Positions 6,783 to 12,617 of a DNA stretch of 13,847 nt are shown in pieces. The notes below the pieces were generated by a model that saw only the letters and a list, made by a program, of their open reading frames with translations, did no database searches and was not told the DNA's origin. The first letter of the stretch is position 1. Each line of letters begins with the position of its first letter. The translations under genes were made by a program, and so were the position numbers. Source of the stretch: an uncultured Slackia sp. (GTDB lineage Bacteria; Actinomycetota; Coriobacteriia; Coriobacteriales; Eggerthellaceae); NCBI GenBank assembly GCA_934661005.1, contig CAKUIK010000054.1, forward strand, positions 1-13,847. Direction: 5' to 3'.

Positions 6783-7649
6783 ATGACCGAACCTCACCGC
6801 GATACACGGGGCGCTGCGGCGCCCCCGCCTCCTCCGCCGCCGAAAATCGCGCCGGAGTTGTCGACCCCTGCGCCCAATGAGAAGCATCGGGAGGAAGGCG
6901 AGAGCGCGCGAGGCTCGGTTGCGCCTCAGCGGAAGGGGAAGCCAAAGGGGCAGGCGCGCGGCGGCAAACGCGTGGTTACGACCTCCACGGTTGTTGCGTT
7001 GGCTGCTGCGTGTGTCGCTGTTGCCGCGTTGATTTTCGGCATGCGTGCCTTCGATTTTGCCCAGCAGTCTCCCCTCGATACCCGCTTGGGCGACGCCTCG
7101 TCGCAAAGCGCATCGAGCGCCGGTTCGTCTTCTTCGGACGATTCCTCGAAAAGCGACGAGGCAAAGCGGGCAACGGCCGATGTGCAGCAGGCCCTCAACG
7201 CGCTTGCTGCCGATGAAGATGGCCAGTTCTTCGATTGTGCCCAGGAATTCGTGAGCGCATACGACGCCGGCATCGCCGAGAACAGCTACTCGCTTGCCGA
7301 ACTTGATATCGACGCGTCCGATTTGGCTCCGCGCTTGCGTTCGGAATTCGAATGCAAGGTTGTTCAGGCTGACGTATATAACGGCATGGCATGGGTCGAT
7401 GTCGATGTGACCTCGAAAAACATCATGAGCGCGGTCGACTCGTTCGCGCGCGAAGTCGCAGGCGACGCCTTGTCTTACGACGACGAGGCCGCCTATTGCG
7501 CGCATTTGAAAGAAGCGCTGCTCAATTCGATCGATAAGCAAAAGCCGCGTACGGTACGCGTGCTGCTTACGCTCGAGCGGGGCGATGACGGCTGGCAGGT
7601 TTCGCAAAGCGACGTGGAATCGCTGCTCGGTTCGGCGTGGGGTTCGTAG
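6783..7649 (+). CDS. Single-pass membrane protein with Pro-rich N-terminus and extracytoplasmic domain, function unknown
   Basis: The 288-residue protein has a cytoplasmic N-terminal region with a run of seven prolines (14-20) and a basic stretch (about 50-63). One transmembrane helix follows at about 66-87, then a Ser/Asp linker (about 104-125). The folded outside domain, about 126-288, mixes acidic helices with a strand-like TVRVLLTLERGDDGWQV end (257-273). That ending, strands followed by G-x-W-x-V, recalls NTF2-like or DUF4878-type extracytoplasmic domains, but I cannot assign the family. ATG 6783 follows AAAGG at 6771-6775, 18 bases after serS, and co-transcription with serS is likely. 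It shares its plan (basic disordered N-terminus, single helix, outside domain) with the next gene, which suggests the two products work together. The function is unknown. Confidence 0.8.
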   Translation: MTEPHRDTRGAAAPPPPPPPKIAPELSTPAPNEKHREEGESARGSVAPQRKGKPKGQARGGKRVVTTSTVVALAAACVAVAALIFGMRAFDFAQQSPLDTRLGDASSQSASSAGSSSSDDSSKSDEAKRATADVQQALNALAADEDGQFFDCAQEFVSAYDAGIAENSYSLAELDIDASDLAPRLRSEFECKVVQADVYNGMAWVDVDVTSKNIMSAVDSFAREVAGDALSYDDEAAYCAHLKEALLNSIDKQKPRTVRVLLTLERGDDGWQVSQSDVESLLGSAWGS

Positions 7650-7676
7650 TGGTTTTAGGAAAGGGCTGCAAGAGGA

Positions 7677-8813
7677 ATGGTCAAGTTTCGTTCGAACGCT
7701 CCTAGCGTGCGTCCGTCTGTGCGTCAGTCCAACCCTCAGCCCACGATGGAATTCCTCGAACCCGCCGATTCGTTTGACCTGGGCGAAGACGCCGCGAGCG
7801 CAGAAGCCGCTGCGGGTGAATGGCTCGGCCGGAAGGCCGCGGCGAAATCGCGCAAGAAAAAATCGCTGAAAGAAAAAACGGCTCGCGGGGCGGCTGCAAG
7901 CGCGGCGGGCAAGGGGCCATCCGCCACTCAAGCGGCGGACGGCTCGCGCGTTTCGGCGTTTTCGCAGAACGCGGGCGAGGCGAACGCTTCCAGCGGCAGC
8001 GCATCGCCTGCATCCGATACGCCATTGAACTCGACGGCTCGCGCCGATTCCTCTTCCGAGCAGGGCTCGGCATCGAGCGGCCGCCCTTCGCGCAAGGGCT
8101 CGGTCGCGAAGCCTCAATCGCATGAACGGCGCAACCATATTCTCAAAATTGTGGCGTTGTGCTTTGCCGCGGTGCTCGTTGCGTGCGCCGCAGTCGCTGC
8201 GTTTTGGGCATGGGACACCTGGTTGCGCTTTGACGACGCTGCTGACATCCAGGGAGAATGGCTTACCGCCGACGGCACCGCTTTCGTCGTGATCGATGCC
8301 GAAGAAATCCATATGCCCGATTCGGTCGATTTCGCATACACCTTGGATACGAAGGGCAAGACGATTTCGTATTCGTTCGTCGACCTCGCGGGTGGCGGTT
8401 CGTATGAGTTTTCTCGCGACCGGGCGACACTGACCATTACGGAATCCGATGGCTCGCAAACGGTGCTCCAAAAATACTCCGATTCGACCGATGGGGAACC
8501 TCGAGTGCTTTCCGCTGATGAGGCTGCCGTTCTTAGGAATGCTGCGGGTCAAAATCAGGAAAACGCCGAAGCGCAGGGTAATGGCGAATCGAGCGAATCT
8601 GCGCCCGAGGCATCCGCTGAAACCTCGGAGGAAGCGGCCGTCGATTCGGGGCAAACTGCAGAAGCTCCAGAAGAATCGACATCTTCGACTTCTGCGGTAG
8701 ATGAGGAAGAAAACGCCAAGATCGCCGAGGCGCTGAATTCGAACTCGGGAGATTTGACTCCTGGATCAAACGCCGTGAAACCAGGCGCGATGGGCGCGGC
8801 TTCGGGGGCGTAG
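7677..8813 (+). CDS. Single-pass membrane protein with a beta-rich extracytoplasmic domain, function unknown
   Basis: The 378-residue product has a long, probably disordered N-terminal half (1-150) with a basic cluster (about 57-70). One transmembrane helix lies at about 154-178. A compact beta-rich domain follows at about 189-268, beginning GEWLTADGT and continuing through strand repeats to LTITESDGS. It ends in an acidic Ser/Glu-rich tail (about 290-378). The domain resembles small lipocalin-like or DUF5640-type beta-barrels, recognised only by pattern. The ATG at 7677 has AGGAAAGGG at 7657-7664, a somewhat long spacing; the AGAGGA directly before it is too close to serve. It lies 27 bases after the previous gene and four before the next. 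The topology puts the beta domain and acidic tail outside. No enzymatic motif was seen. Confidence 0.78.
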   Translation: MVKFRSNAPSVRPSVRQSNPQPTMEFLEPADSFDLGEDAASAEAAAGEWLGRKAAAKSRKKKSLKEKTARGAAASAAGKGPSATQAADGSRVSAFSQNAGEANASSGSASPASDTPLNSTARADSSSEQGSASSGRPSRKGSVAKPQSHERRNHILKIVALCFAAVLVACAAVAAFWAWDTWLRFDDAADIQGEWLTADGTAFVVIDAEEIHMPDSVDFAYTLDTKGKTISYSFVDLAGGGSYEFSRDRATLTITESDGSQTVLQKYSDSTDGEPRVLSADEAAVLRNAAGQNQENAEAQGNGESSESAPEASAETSEEAAVDSGQTAEAPEESTSSTSAVDEEENAKIAEALNSNSGDLTPGSNAVKPGAMGAASGA

Positions 8814-8817
8814 TGCT

Positions 8818-9282
8818 GTGTTCCCTAAACGCAAAAGCGCCGTTGCCGCTAACGCTCCCGATGCGTTTCGATGGGCGTGCCGCATCGAGAGCATCGAGGT
8901 TCGTCCCGATCGCATGATTGCTTATATGGAGCTCTTCGACGAGGCATTTTGTTCTACGACGCCGTCGCTTATCGCCGACCTTCTGCCGCGCTTTCCTCAT
9001 ATTTTGTCGCACGCGTGCGTGAACGAGCGCGGTGAGACGTTCATGAGCGTAGCGGCGAATACGTCGGTTCCGCATTTGTTCGAGCATTTAGTGATTGACG
9101 AACAGGCGCGCCTTGATGCGTCGTCGCACAAGGTGGTGTTTGTCGGCAAAACCGCGTGGACGAATCGGGCCGAGCGCAAGGCGTGCGTGCAAGTGAGTTA
9201 TGCAAACGAAGCCATCGCCCGCCAAGCCCTCGCCGTAGCACTGCGCGAGCTGAACGACGCCCTGCTTGCGCGCGTTCGCTAA
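8818..9282 (+). CDS. Small protein resembling the N-terminal domain of cyanophycin synthetase
   Basis: The 154-residue protein starts with GTG 8818, four bases after the previous stop, with only a weak G-rich site upstream; coupling to the previous gene is likely. The central part LPRFPHILSHACVNE (56-70), followed by NTSVPHLFEHLVIDEQ (81-96), matches the pattern L-P-x-L-x-x-H-x-C ... T-x-x-x-H-x-x-E-H-x-x-x-E-x-Q. I know that pattern from the N-terminal domain of cyanophycin synthetase (CphA). The C-terminal VQVSYANEAIARQALAVA with a closing helix also fits that domain. The ATP-grasp and Mur-ligase modules of CphA are absent, so it cannot make cyanophycin alone. No signal peptide or membrane segment is visible. 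The family call is by eye. Its role beside serS and two membrane proteins is unknown. Confidence 0.6.
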   Translation: MFPKRKSAVAANAPDAFRWACRIESIEVRPDRMIAYMELFDEAFCSTTPSLIADLLPRFPHILSHACVNERGETFMSVAANTSVPHLFEHLVIDEQARLDASSHKVVFVGKTAWTNRAERKACVQVSYANEAIARQALAVALRELNDALLARVR

Positions 9283-9463
9283 GGGGCCAAAGTTCGATTT
9301 CGGCGCCTTGCGCGCATCGTGCGAGCTCGGTGTGCGAGCGCTTTGATCCGCGCGCCGAGTTGCTTGGGGCTCTTACCCAGATGGCAAGACAGGGAAGCGC
9401 TGGCGGCTCATACGTACGCCCCCTCCTTTTTCGACGCTTTGGTCTTTGCTTCAACATAACGGC
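9283..9463. other. Non-coding stretch before the terminator, no identified element
   Basis: No gene with a good start is seen between the stop at 9282 and the terminator at 9464. A 12-codon minus-strand frame (ATG at the complement of 9409-9411) has an AGGAGG-like site upstream but nothing else to support it. Several short GC dyads are present. The 180-base length is long for a plain 3' untranslated region. Confidence 0.4.
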
Positions 9464-9493
9464 AACGCTCGCGTTCGCGCGGGCGTTTTCTCT
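9464..9493 (+). terminator. Intrinsic terminator of the serS unit (UUCG loop)
   Basis: A 10-bp stem (9464-9473 with 9478-9487, one wobble) closes an exceptionally stable TTCG tetraloop. It is followed by TTCTCTT. It ends the serS unit and directly abuts the -10 box of the next gene. Confidence 0.85.
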
Positions 9494-9499
9494 TATAAT
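9494..9499 (+). promoter_or_regulatory. Perfect -10 box (TATAAT) of the YtxH/PRC unit
   Basis: A consensus TATAAT lies about 60 bases before the YtxH start. The -35 position falls inside the terminator hairpin and has no recognisable TTGACA match, so the promoter may depend on an activator or tolerate a poor -35. A small dyad, CAACG-T-CGTTG, lies at 9516-9526 in the early leader. Confidence 0.5.
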
Positions 9500-9558
9500 G
9501 ACCCCAATACGATAACAACGTCGTTGCGTGGCGGCGGCGCGTACTCGAGGAGGCAACT

Positions 9559-10173
9559 ATGAACAATAAACTCGGTATGTTCCTGGCGGGCGGATTGATC
9601 GGCGCGGGAGTCGCATTGTTCTACGCGCCTCGCACGGGCGTTGAGACGCGCGCGATGGTGGCCGACAAGGCTCAGGCAATGTGGGGCCAGGCCCAGGGCT
9701 TGGGCGCGCAGGTTGCGGTCGATGCTCAGCAGTTCTACGGCAATGCCGCCCAAAATGCCCAGCAGGCATACGGCGCTGCCGCCGCTAACGCGCAGGCCGC
9801 CTACACGAACGTCGCCGCTTCCGCCCAGCAGGCGTACACCAATGTTGCTCAGGGCGCCCAGCAGGCATACGTGACTGCGTCCGACCGCGGCAAGCAGGCA
9901 GCCGACGCTATTGCCCAGGGTGCTCAGGCCGTTGCAGGTCGCGCGCACGAGGCTGCCGAAGGCGTGAAGCCTGTCTTTGCCGAAAAGAACGACGAGCTGC
10001 GCGCGAAGATCGATGCCGCCCGCGAGCGCATTGCCGCCCAGGTGGCGAAGAATGCCGAGCATGCATCCGCGAACGCCGAGCAGGTCGCAGAAGAACTTCA
10101 GGCAGAAGCCGCTGTTGAGCAGGCCGTTGAGCAAGTCGAAGAGGCTGCCGAAGAAGAGCAGAAGGCGGAATAG
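9559..10173 (+). CDS. YtxH-domain protein with 11-residue helical repeats
   Basis: The 204-residue product begins with the YtxH signature: a short glycine-rich membrane-embedded helix (GMFLAGGLIGAGVALFYA, residues 6-23) followed by PRTGVETR (24-31). YtxH proteins are small membrane-associated proteins of unknown or stress-related role. Residues 51-127 are seven tandem 11-residue units of the form NVAxxAQQAYT. A charged helix rich in Ala and Glu follows to the C-terminus, ending in an acidic tail. Eleven-residue periodicity makes a long amphipathic helix like those of late-embryogenesis-abundant (LEA) or lipid-binding proteins, which I infer lies along the membrane. ATG 9559 has GAGGAGG at 9547-9553, a strong site suggesting high expression. 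It precedes the PRC-barrel gene by 76 bases, with a moderate terminator between them. Confidence 0.88.
   Translation: MNNKLGMFLAGGLIGAGVALFYAPRTGVETRAMVADKAQAMWGQAQGLGAQVAVDAQQFYGNAAQNAQQAYGAAAANAQAAYTNVAASAQQAYTNVAQGAQQAYVTASDRGKQAADAIAQGAQAVAGRAHEAAEGVKPVFAEKNDELRAKIDAARERIAAQVAKNAEHASANAEQVAEELQAEAAVEQAVEQVEEAAEEEQKAE
9709..9939 (+). repeat. Seven tandem 33-bp coding units in the YtxH gene
   Basis: Seven consecutive 33-base units encode 11-residue repeats at protein residues 51-127. The middle units keep the core AQQAY (GCCCAGCAGGCxTAC in DNA). The first, fifth and sixth are more diverged, so the array is old rather than a fresh slippage product. Confidence 0.8.
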
Positions 10174-10200
10174 CGCCGCAGATACAGGCACTGCACAATG

Positions 10201-10228
10201 AAGGGTCGGCCTTGCGCCGGCCCTTTTC
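10201..10228 (+). terminator. Intrinsic terminator or attenuator between YtxH and PRC genes
   Basis: A 10-bp stem (10201-10210 with 10216-10225, one wobble) closes a five-base loop and is followed by TTC. The T run is short, so partial read-through into the PRC gene is plausible. No separate promoter is evident between the hairpin and the PRC start at 10250. Confidence 0.65.
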
Positions 10229-10249
10229 GCGAACGGAAGGGAAGCCGAC

Positions 10250-11428
10250 ATGGCTCGTAAGAAGCTGGTGACAAGCCACGATATTCGCAAGCTCCGCGTT
10301 GTGGGCGGCAAAAAAGGAACGAAGCGCATCGGCAAAGTGAAATCGTGCGTGTTTCATCCGACCGAGCGTCGCTGCATTGGCTTCATTGTCAAGCGCCCCG
10401 ATTTGCTGTGGATGTTCCATCGCAAAGATATCTTCGTGGCTCTTGGCGGCTTCGACTTCGTTGACGGCCGCATTCGCATTAAGCCCGACGCGCCCACTTC
10501 GGGCCAGGCGATATGCCGCAGCATGGGTCTCGATTGGGATAAGTGCGTTTTGTGGGAAGGCCTGCCGATTATGACCGCCGACGAAACGGCGGTCGGTTTC
10601 GTGAGCAACATTACGTTCGATATTGAAACGGGCCAGGTTGAGGCCATGGAGGCCAACAACGGCGCCACGGCGAAGCTGCTTTTGGGCACGCTTGAAGTGC
10701 CGGCGAGCTGCATCAAGGGCTTCAAGCGCGGCATGGGCGCCGATTTGGCCGTGAAAGAAGATTCACGCGAAGCGGGCGAAGAGGTCGTGTTCAAGGGCGC
10801 GATTTTGGTTTCCGATGACGTGTGGGAGCTCTCTCCCGAAGGCGGGTGGGCCGAGGCGGCTGGCAAGTTCACGGCGAAGGCCGGCGCCCGCGCGAAGGAG
10901 ACGGCTGCCGCCGCGAAAGAAGCCGCCGACGCTGCGAAGCCCAAGGTTGAGGCCGCGACGGCTGCCGCGGGCGCTGCCGTGAAAGAGGGCGCCGAAGGCG
11001 TTGGTCGCCAGGTGAGCGCCACGAAAGACGCATTCGGTGCATTCAAAGAGGAATTCTCGAAGGCGGCTGCGGGCGAAGATACCGAAGTGGGCGAGGAGGT
11101 CACCGAGCGCGAGGCAAAGGCCAAGGGCATGTTCGCTGCGTTCAAGGAAGAATTCGACAAGGCTAAGGCAGGCGATGATGAGCCTGAAGAGGACTTCGAC
11201 GATGAAGCCGAAGACGAGCTTGAAGGCTCTTATGCCGATGAAGTCGACGGCTCGGTTGACGACGTCGACGATGGCGAGTATGAAGAGCCTGACGAAGACG
11301 AATACGAAGAAGAGGACGAAGACGAATACGAGGACGCCGAAGAGGGGCCTTCCCGCAAGGATCCCGGCATAGGAGGCATGTTCGCTGCGTTCAAAAGCGA
11401 GTTTGACAAGGCGGCCAAGGGAGAATAG
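10250..11428 (+). CDS. PRC-barrel domain protein with helical Ala/Lys/Glu region and acidic tail
   Basis: The 392-residue product has two PRC-barrel-like beta domains at about residues 8-80 and 100-165. Diagnostic features are GKKGTKRIGKVKSCVFHP and GFVSNITFDIETG, where a G-x-V-x-x-x-x-F strand is followed by the turn. An Ala/Lys/Glu helix (about 205-260) resembles LEA proteins. It is followed by the motif AFGAFKEEFSKA (261-272), which recurs as MFAAFKEEFDKA (294-305) and MFAAFKSEFDKA (377-388). The second and third copies are separated by about 70 residues made mostly of Asp and Glu. There is no signal peptide or membrane helix, so it is cytoplasmic. PRC-barrel domains occur in RimM and in photosynthetic reaction-centre H subunits, and are often protein- or RNA-binding. 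ATG 10250 has GGAAGGGAAG at 10235-10244. With YtxH upstream it may be a membrane-associated organiser, but that is inference. Confidence 0.85.
   Translation: MARKKLVTSHDIRKLRVVGGKKGTKRIGKVKSCVFHPTERRCIGFIVKRPDLLWMFHRKDIFVALGGFDFVDGRIRIKPDAPTSGQAICRSMGLDWDKCVLWEGLPIMTADETAVGFVSNITFDIETGQVEAMEANNGATAKLLLGTLEVPASCIKGFKRGMGADLAVKEDSREAGEEVVFKGAILVSDDVWELSPEGGWAEAAGKFTAKAGARAKETAAAAKEAADAAKPKVEAATAAAGAAVKEGAEGVGRQVSATKDAFGAFKEEFSKAAAGEDTEVGEEVTEREAKAKGMFAAFKEEFDKAKAGDDEPEEDFDDEAEDELEGSYADEVDGSVDDVDDGEYEEPDEDEYEEEDEDEYEDAEEGPSRKDPGIGGMFAAFKSEFDKAAKGE
11126..11394 (+). repeat. 20-bp identical direct repeat encoding the MFAAFK motif
   Basis: A 20-base identical sequence, GGCATGTTCGCTGCGTTCAA, occurs at 11126-11145 and 11375-11394, at the head of the second and third copies of the Phe/Lys motif. 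The first copy near 11037 is diverged at the DNA level. The identity suggests a recent duplication or selection on the motif. Confidence 0.75.
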
Positions 11429-11512
11429 CCCAGTTGGCCAGGTGTGGTTGCTCTTCGACCGCACGTGCTTCATGGCGCGTCGATTGTTACGACAATCTAA
11501 CGAAATTACGGC

Positions 11513-11556
11513 AAGACGGTGGCATTCGGGTTTTTCGCCTGGGGCCACCGTCTTTT
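11513..11556 (+). terminator. Intrinsic terminator of the YtxH/PRC unit
   Basis: A perfect 11-bp stem (11513-11523 with 11544-11554) encloses a 20-base loop that contains a T run. It is followed by TTGCG, so the 3' T tract is short. A small dyad, GATTGT-TACG-ACAATC (11482-11497), lies upstream of it and could be a separate operator. Confidence 0.65.
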
Positions 11557-11615
11557 GCGTCACAATGGCGTCAATGCGTTTGGGTGAGGCGCTTTGATGA
11601 AACTAGGTGAACCAG

Positions 11616-12512
11616 ATGGCGATGAATGCGTCGGGCATGACTGGCAAGATTGCCCTGAAAAAAGAAGAGTTTCAAGAAAAGCGCGAGGAGCTTCAGGAAA
11701 AACGCGAAGAGCATCGCGAGAAATATGAAGCAAAAAAAGAAGCCTTCAACGAAAAATACGAAGTCCCCGTTTCTGAGCGCCCCTCTCTTGCCCGCCTGAC
11801 TAAGGCCGACATTTTTAAATTGGTAGGTCTGGGATTGTTTTTCGTGCTCATGGCGGCCGTGTGCGTGCTCGTCGCACCGTGGATCGCCGAGCTTTCCGAG
11901 CCTGATGGCCTGCAGCGCGTGCTTGACGATGTGCGCAATGCGGGCGTCGCCGGCGTGTTCATTTTGCTGGCGTTTCAGTTCCTGCAAATCGTGGTTGCTT
12001 TCATTCCCGGCGAGGTGGTACAAATCGCGGCCGGCATGATGTATGGCCCATGGATCGGCGCCCTTGTCGTAATTGCGGGCGCCGTGATTTCGAGTGCCTT
12101 CATCTTCGCGATTGTACATAAGCTCGGCGCTCCGTTCGTGCGAGCGATGATTCCCGAAAAATGGATGAATAAGCTCGAGCGATTCGAAAACTCCGAAAAG
12201 CTCGACGTTATGGTGTTCATCTTGTTCCTCATTCCTGGCCTGCCGAAAGATGTGTTTACCTATCTGGTTCCGCTTACGAATATGAGCATGCGCAACTTCG
12301 TGGTGCTCGCAAATCTTGGACGCATTCCGGGCGTGCTCATTAGCACCCTTGGCGCCGACAAGCTTATCGAGGGCGACTATGGCCAAAGCGCCATACTGTT
12401 CGGCATTGCCGCGGTTGTTGGAATTCTTGCGATTTGGCAGCATGAACGTATTCTGCATATTTCGGCGAAACTCGGGTTCTCCAAAAAGAAGGGCGCCGAT
12501 CAGGAGAAATAA
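11616..12512 (+). CDS. TVP38/TMEM64 (DedA superfamily) membrane protein with N-terminal coiled coil
   Basis: The preferred start is ATG 11616, preceded by AGGTGA (11605-11610), giving 298 residues; a GTG at 11607 overlaps that site and is less likely. The N-terminal cytoplasmic part has five charged heptads (about 17-49, such as EEFQEKR and EELQEKR). The rest is a multi-pass membrane domain with helices near 67-90, 111-134, 145-168, 198-218, 226-247 and 256-275. Its re-entrant signature, FIPGEVVQIAAGMMYG (129-144), and the conserved IPGLPKDVFTYL segment (206-217) are those of the TVP38/TMEM64 (VTT) family. That family acts in membrane lipid handling and, in bacteria, in envelope maintenance. 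The family lacks a soluble coiled coil in most members I know, so the N-terminal extension is notable. It is flanked by terminators and is probably transcribed alone; its promoter is not clear. Confidence 0.9.
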   Translation: MAMNASGMTGKIALKKEEFQEKREELQEKREEHREKYEAKKEAFNEKYEVPVSERPSLARLTKADIFKLVGLGLFFVLMAAVCVLVAPWIAELSEPDGLQRVLDDVRNAGVAGVFILLAFQFLQIVVAFIPGEVVQIAAGMMYGPWIGALVVIAGAVISSAFIFAIVHKLGAPFVRAMIPEKWMNKLERFENSEKLDVMVFILFLIPGLPKDVFTYLVPLTNMSMRNFVVLANLGRIPGVLISTLGADKLIEGDYGQSAILFGIAAVVGILAIWQHERILHISAKLGFSKKKGADQEK

Positions 12513-12524
12513 ACGAATTCGAAT

Positions 12525-12553
12525 AATTTACGGTGCGGCTTGCCGCGTAAATT
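12525..12553. promoter_or_regulatory. Inverted repeat overlapping the xth promoter (candidate operator)
   Basis: AATTTACG (12525-12532) and CGTAAATT (12546-12553) are perfect eight-base inverted arms around a 13-base centre that is itself partly self-complementary. The right arm touches the candidate -35 hexamer of the xth promoter, a usual place for a repressor. No T tract follows, so it is not a terminator. Confidence 0.5.
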
Positions 12554-12567
12554 GGGGCTGTTACACT
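12540..12567 (+). promoter_or_regulatory. Candidate promoter of xth
   Basis: TTGCCG (12540-12545) and TACACT (12562-12567) are 16 bases apart. A TGT directly before the -10 gives an extended -10 (TG-n) element. Transcription would start near 12574, within the left arm of the following terminator hairpin, so xth transcripts could not form the complete hairpin. Confidence 0.4.
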
Positions 12568-12569
12568 TG

Positions 12570-12600
12570 ACGGGCTGGGTTTTCCGGCCCGTTTTGTTTT
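12570..12600 (+). terminator. Intrinsic terminator between the TVP38 gene and xth
   Basis: A 9-bp stem (12570-12578 with 12584-12592, one wobble) closes a five-base loop, and TTTTGTTTT follows. It serves the membrane-protein gene ending at 12512. The xth ribosome binding site begins one base after the T tract, so the two signals are compressed together. Confidence 0.85.
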
Positions 12601-12617
12601 AAAGAGGAGTGCGCGCT

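Noticed and set aside
5274..8654. An uninterrupted 1126-codon open frame on the minus strand.
   Set aside because: It lies antisense to serS and the two membrane-protein genes and crosses their intergenic gaps. Its translation is Arg/Gly/Ala-rich with no recognisable domain. Codon bias in GC-rich genes readily keeps antisense frames open, while the sense frames have domain evidence.
9290..9450. A signal recognition particle RNA or other known structured RNA.
   Set aside because: The GGAAGGAAGCAGC-like core of SRP RNA is absent on both strands, and no other family signature was recognised.
12609..12617. An upstream GTG start for xth.
   Set aside because: The GTG is part of the AAAGAGGAG ribosome binding site. 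ATG 12618 has the proper spacing and gives the normal N-terminus MRLVSWNVNG.
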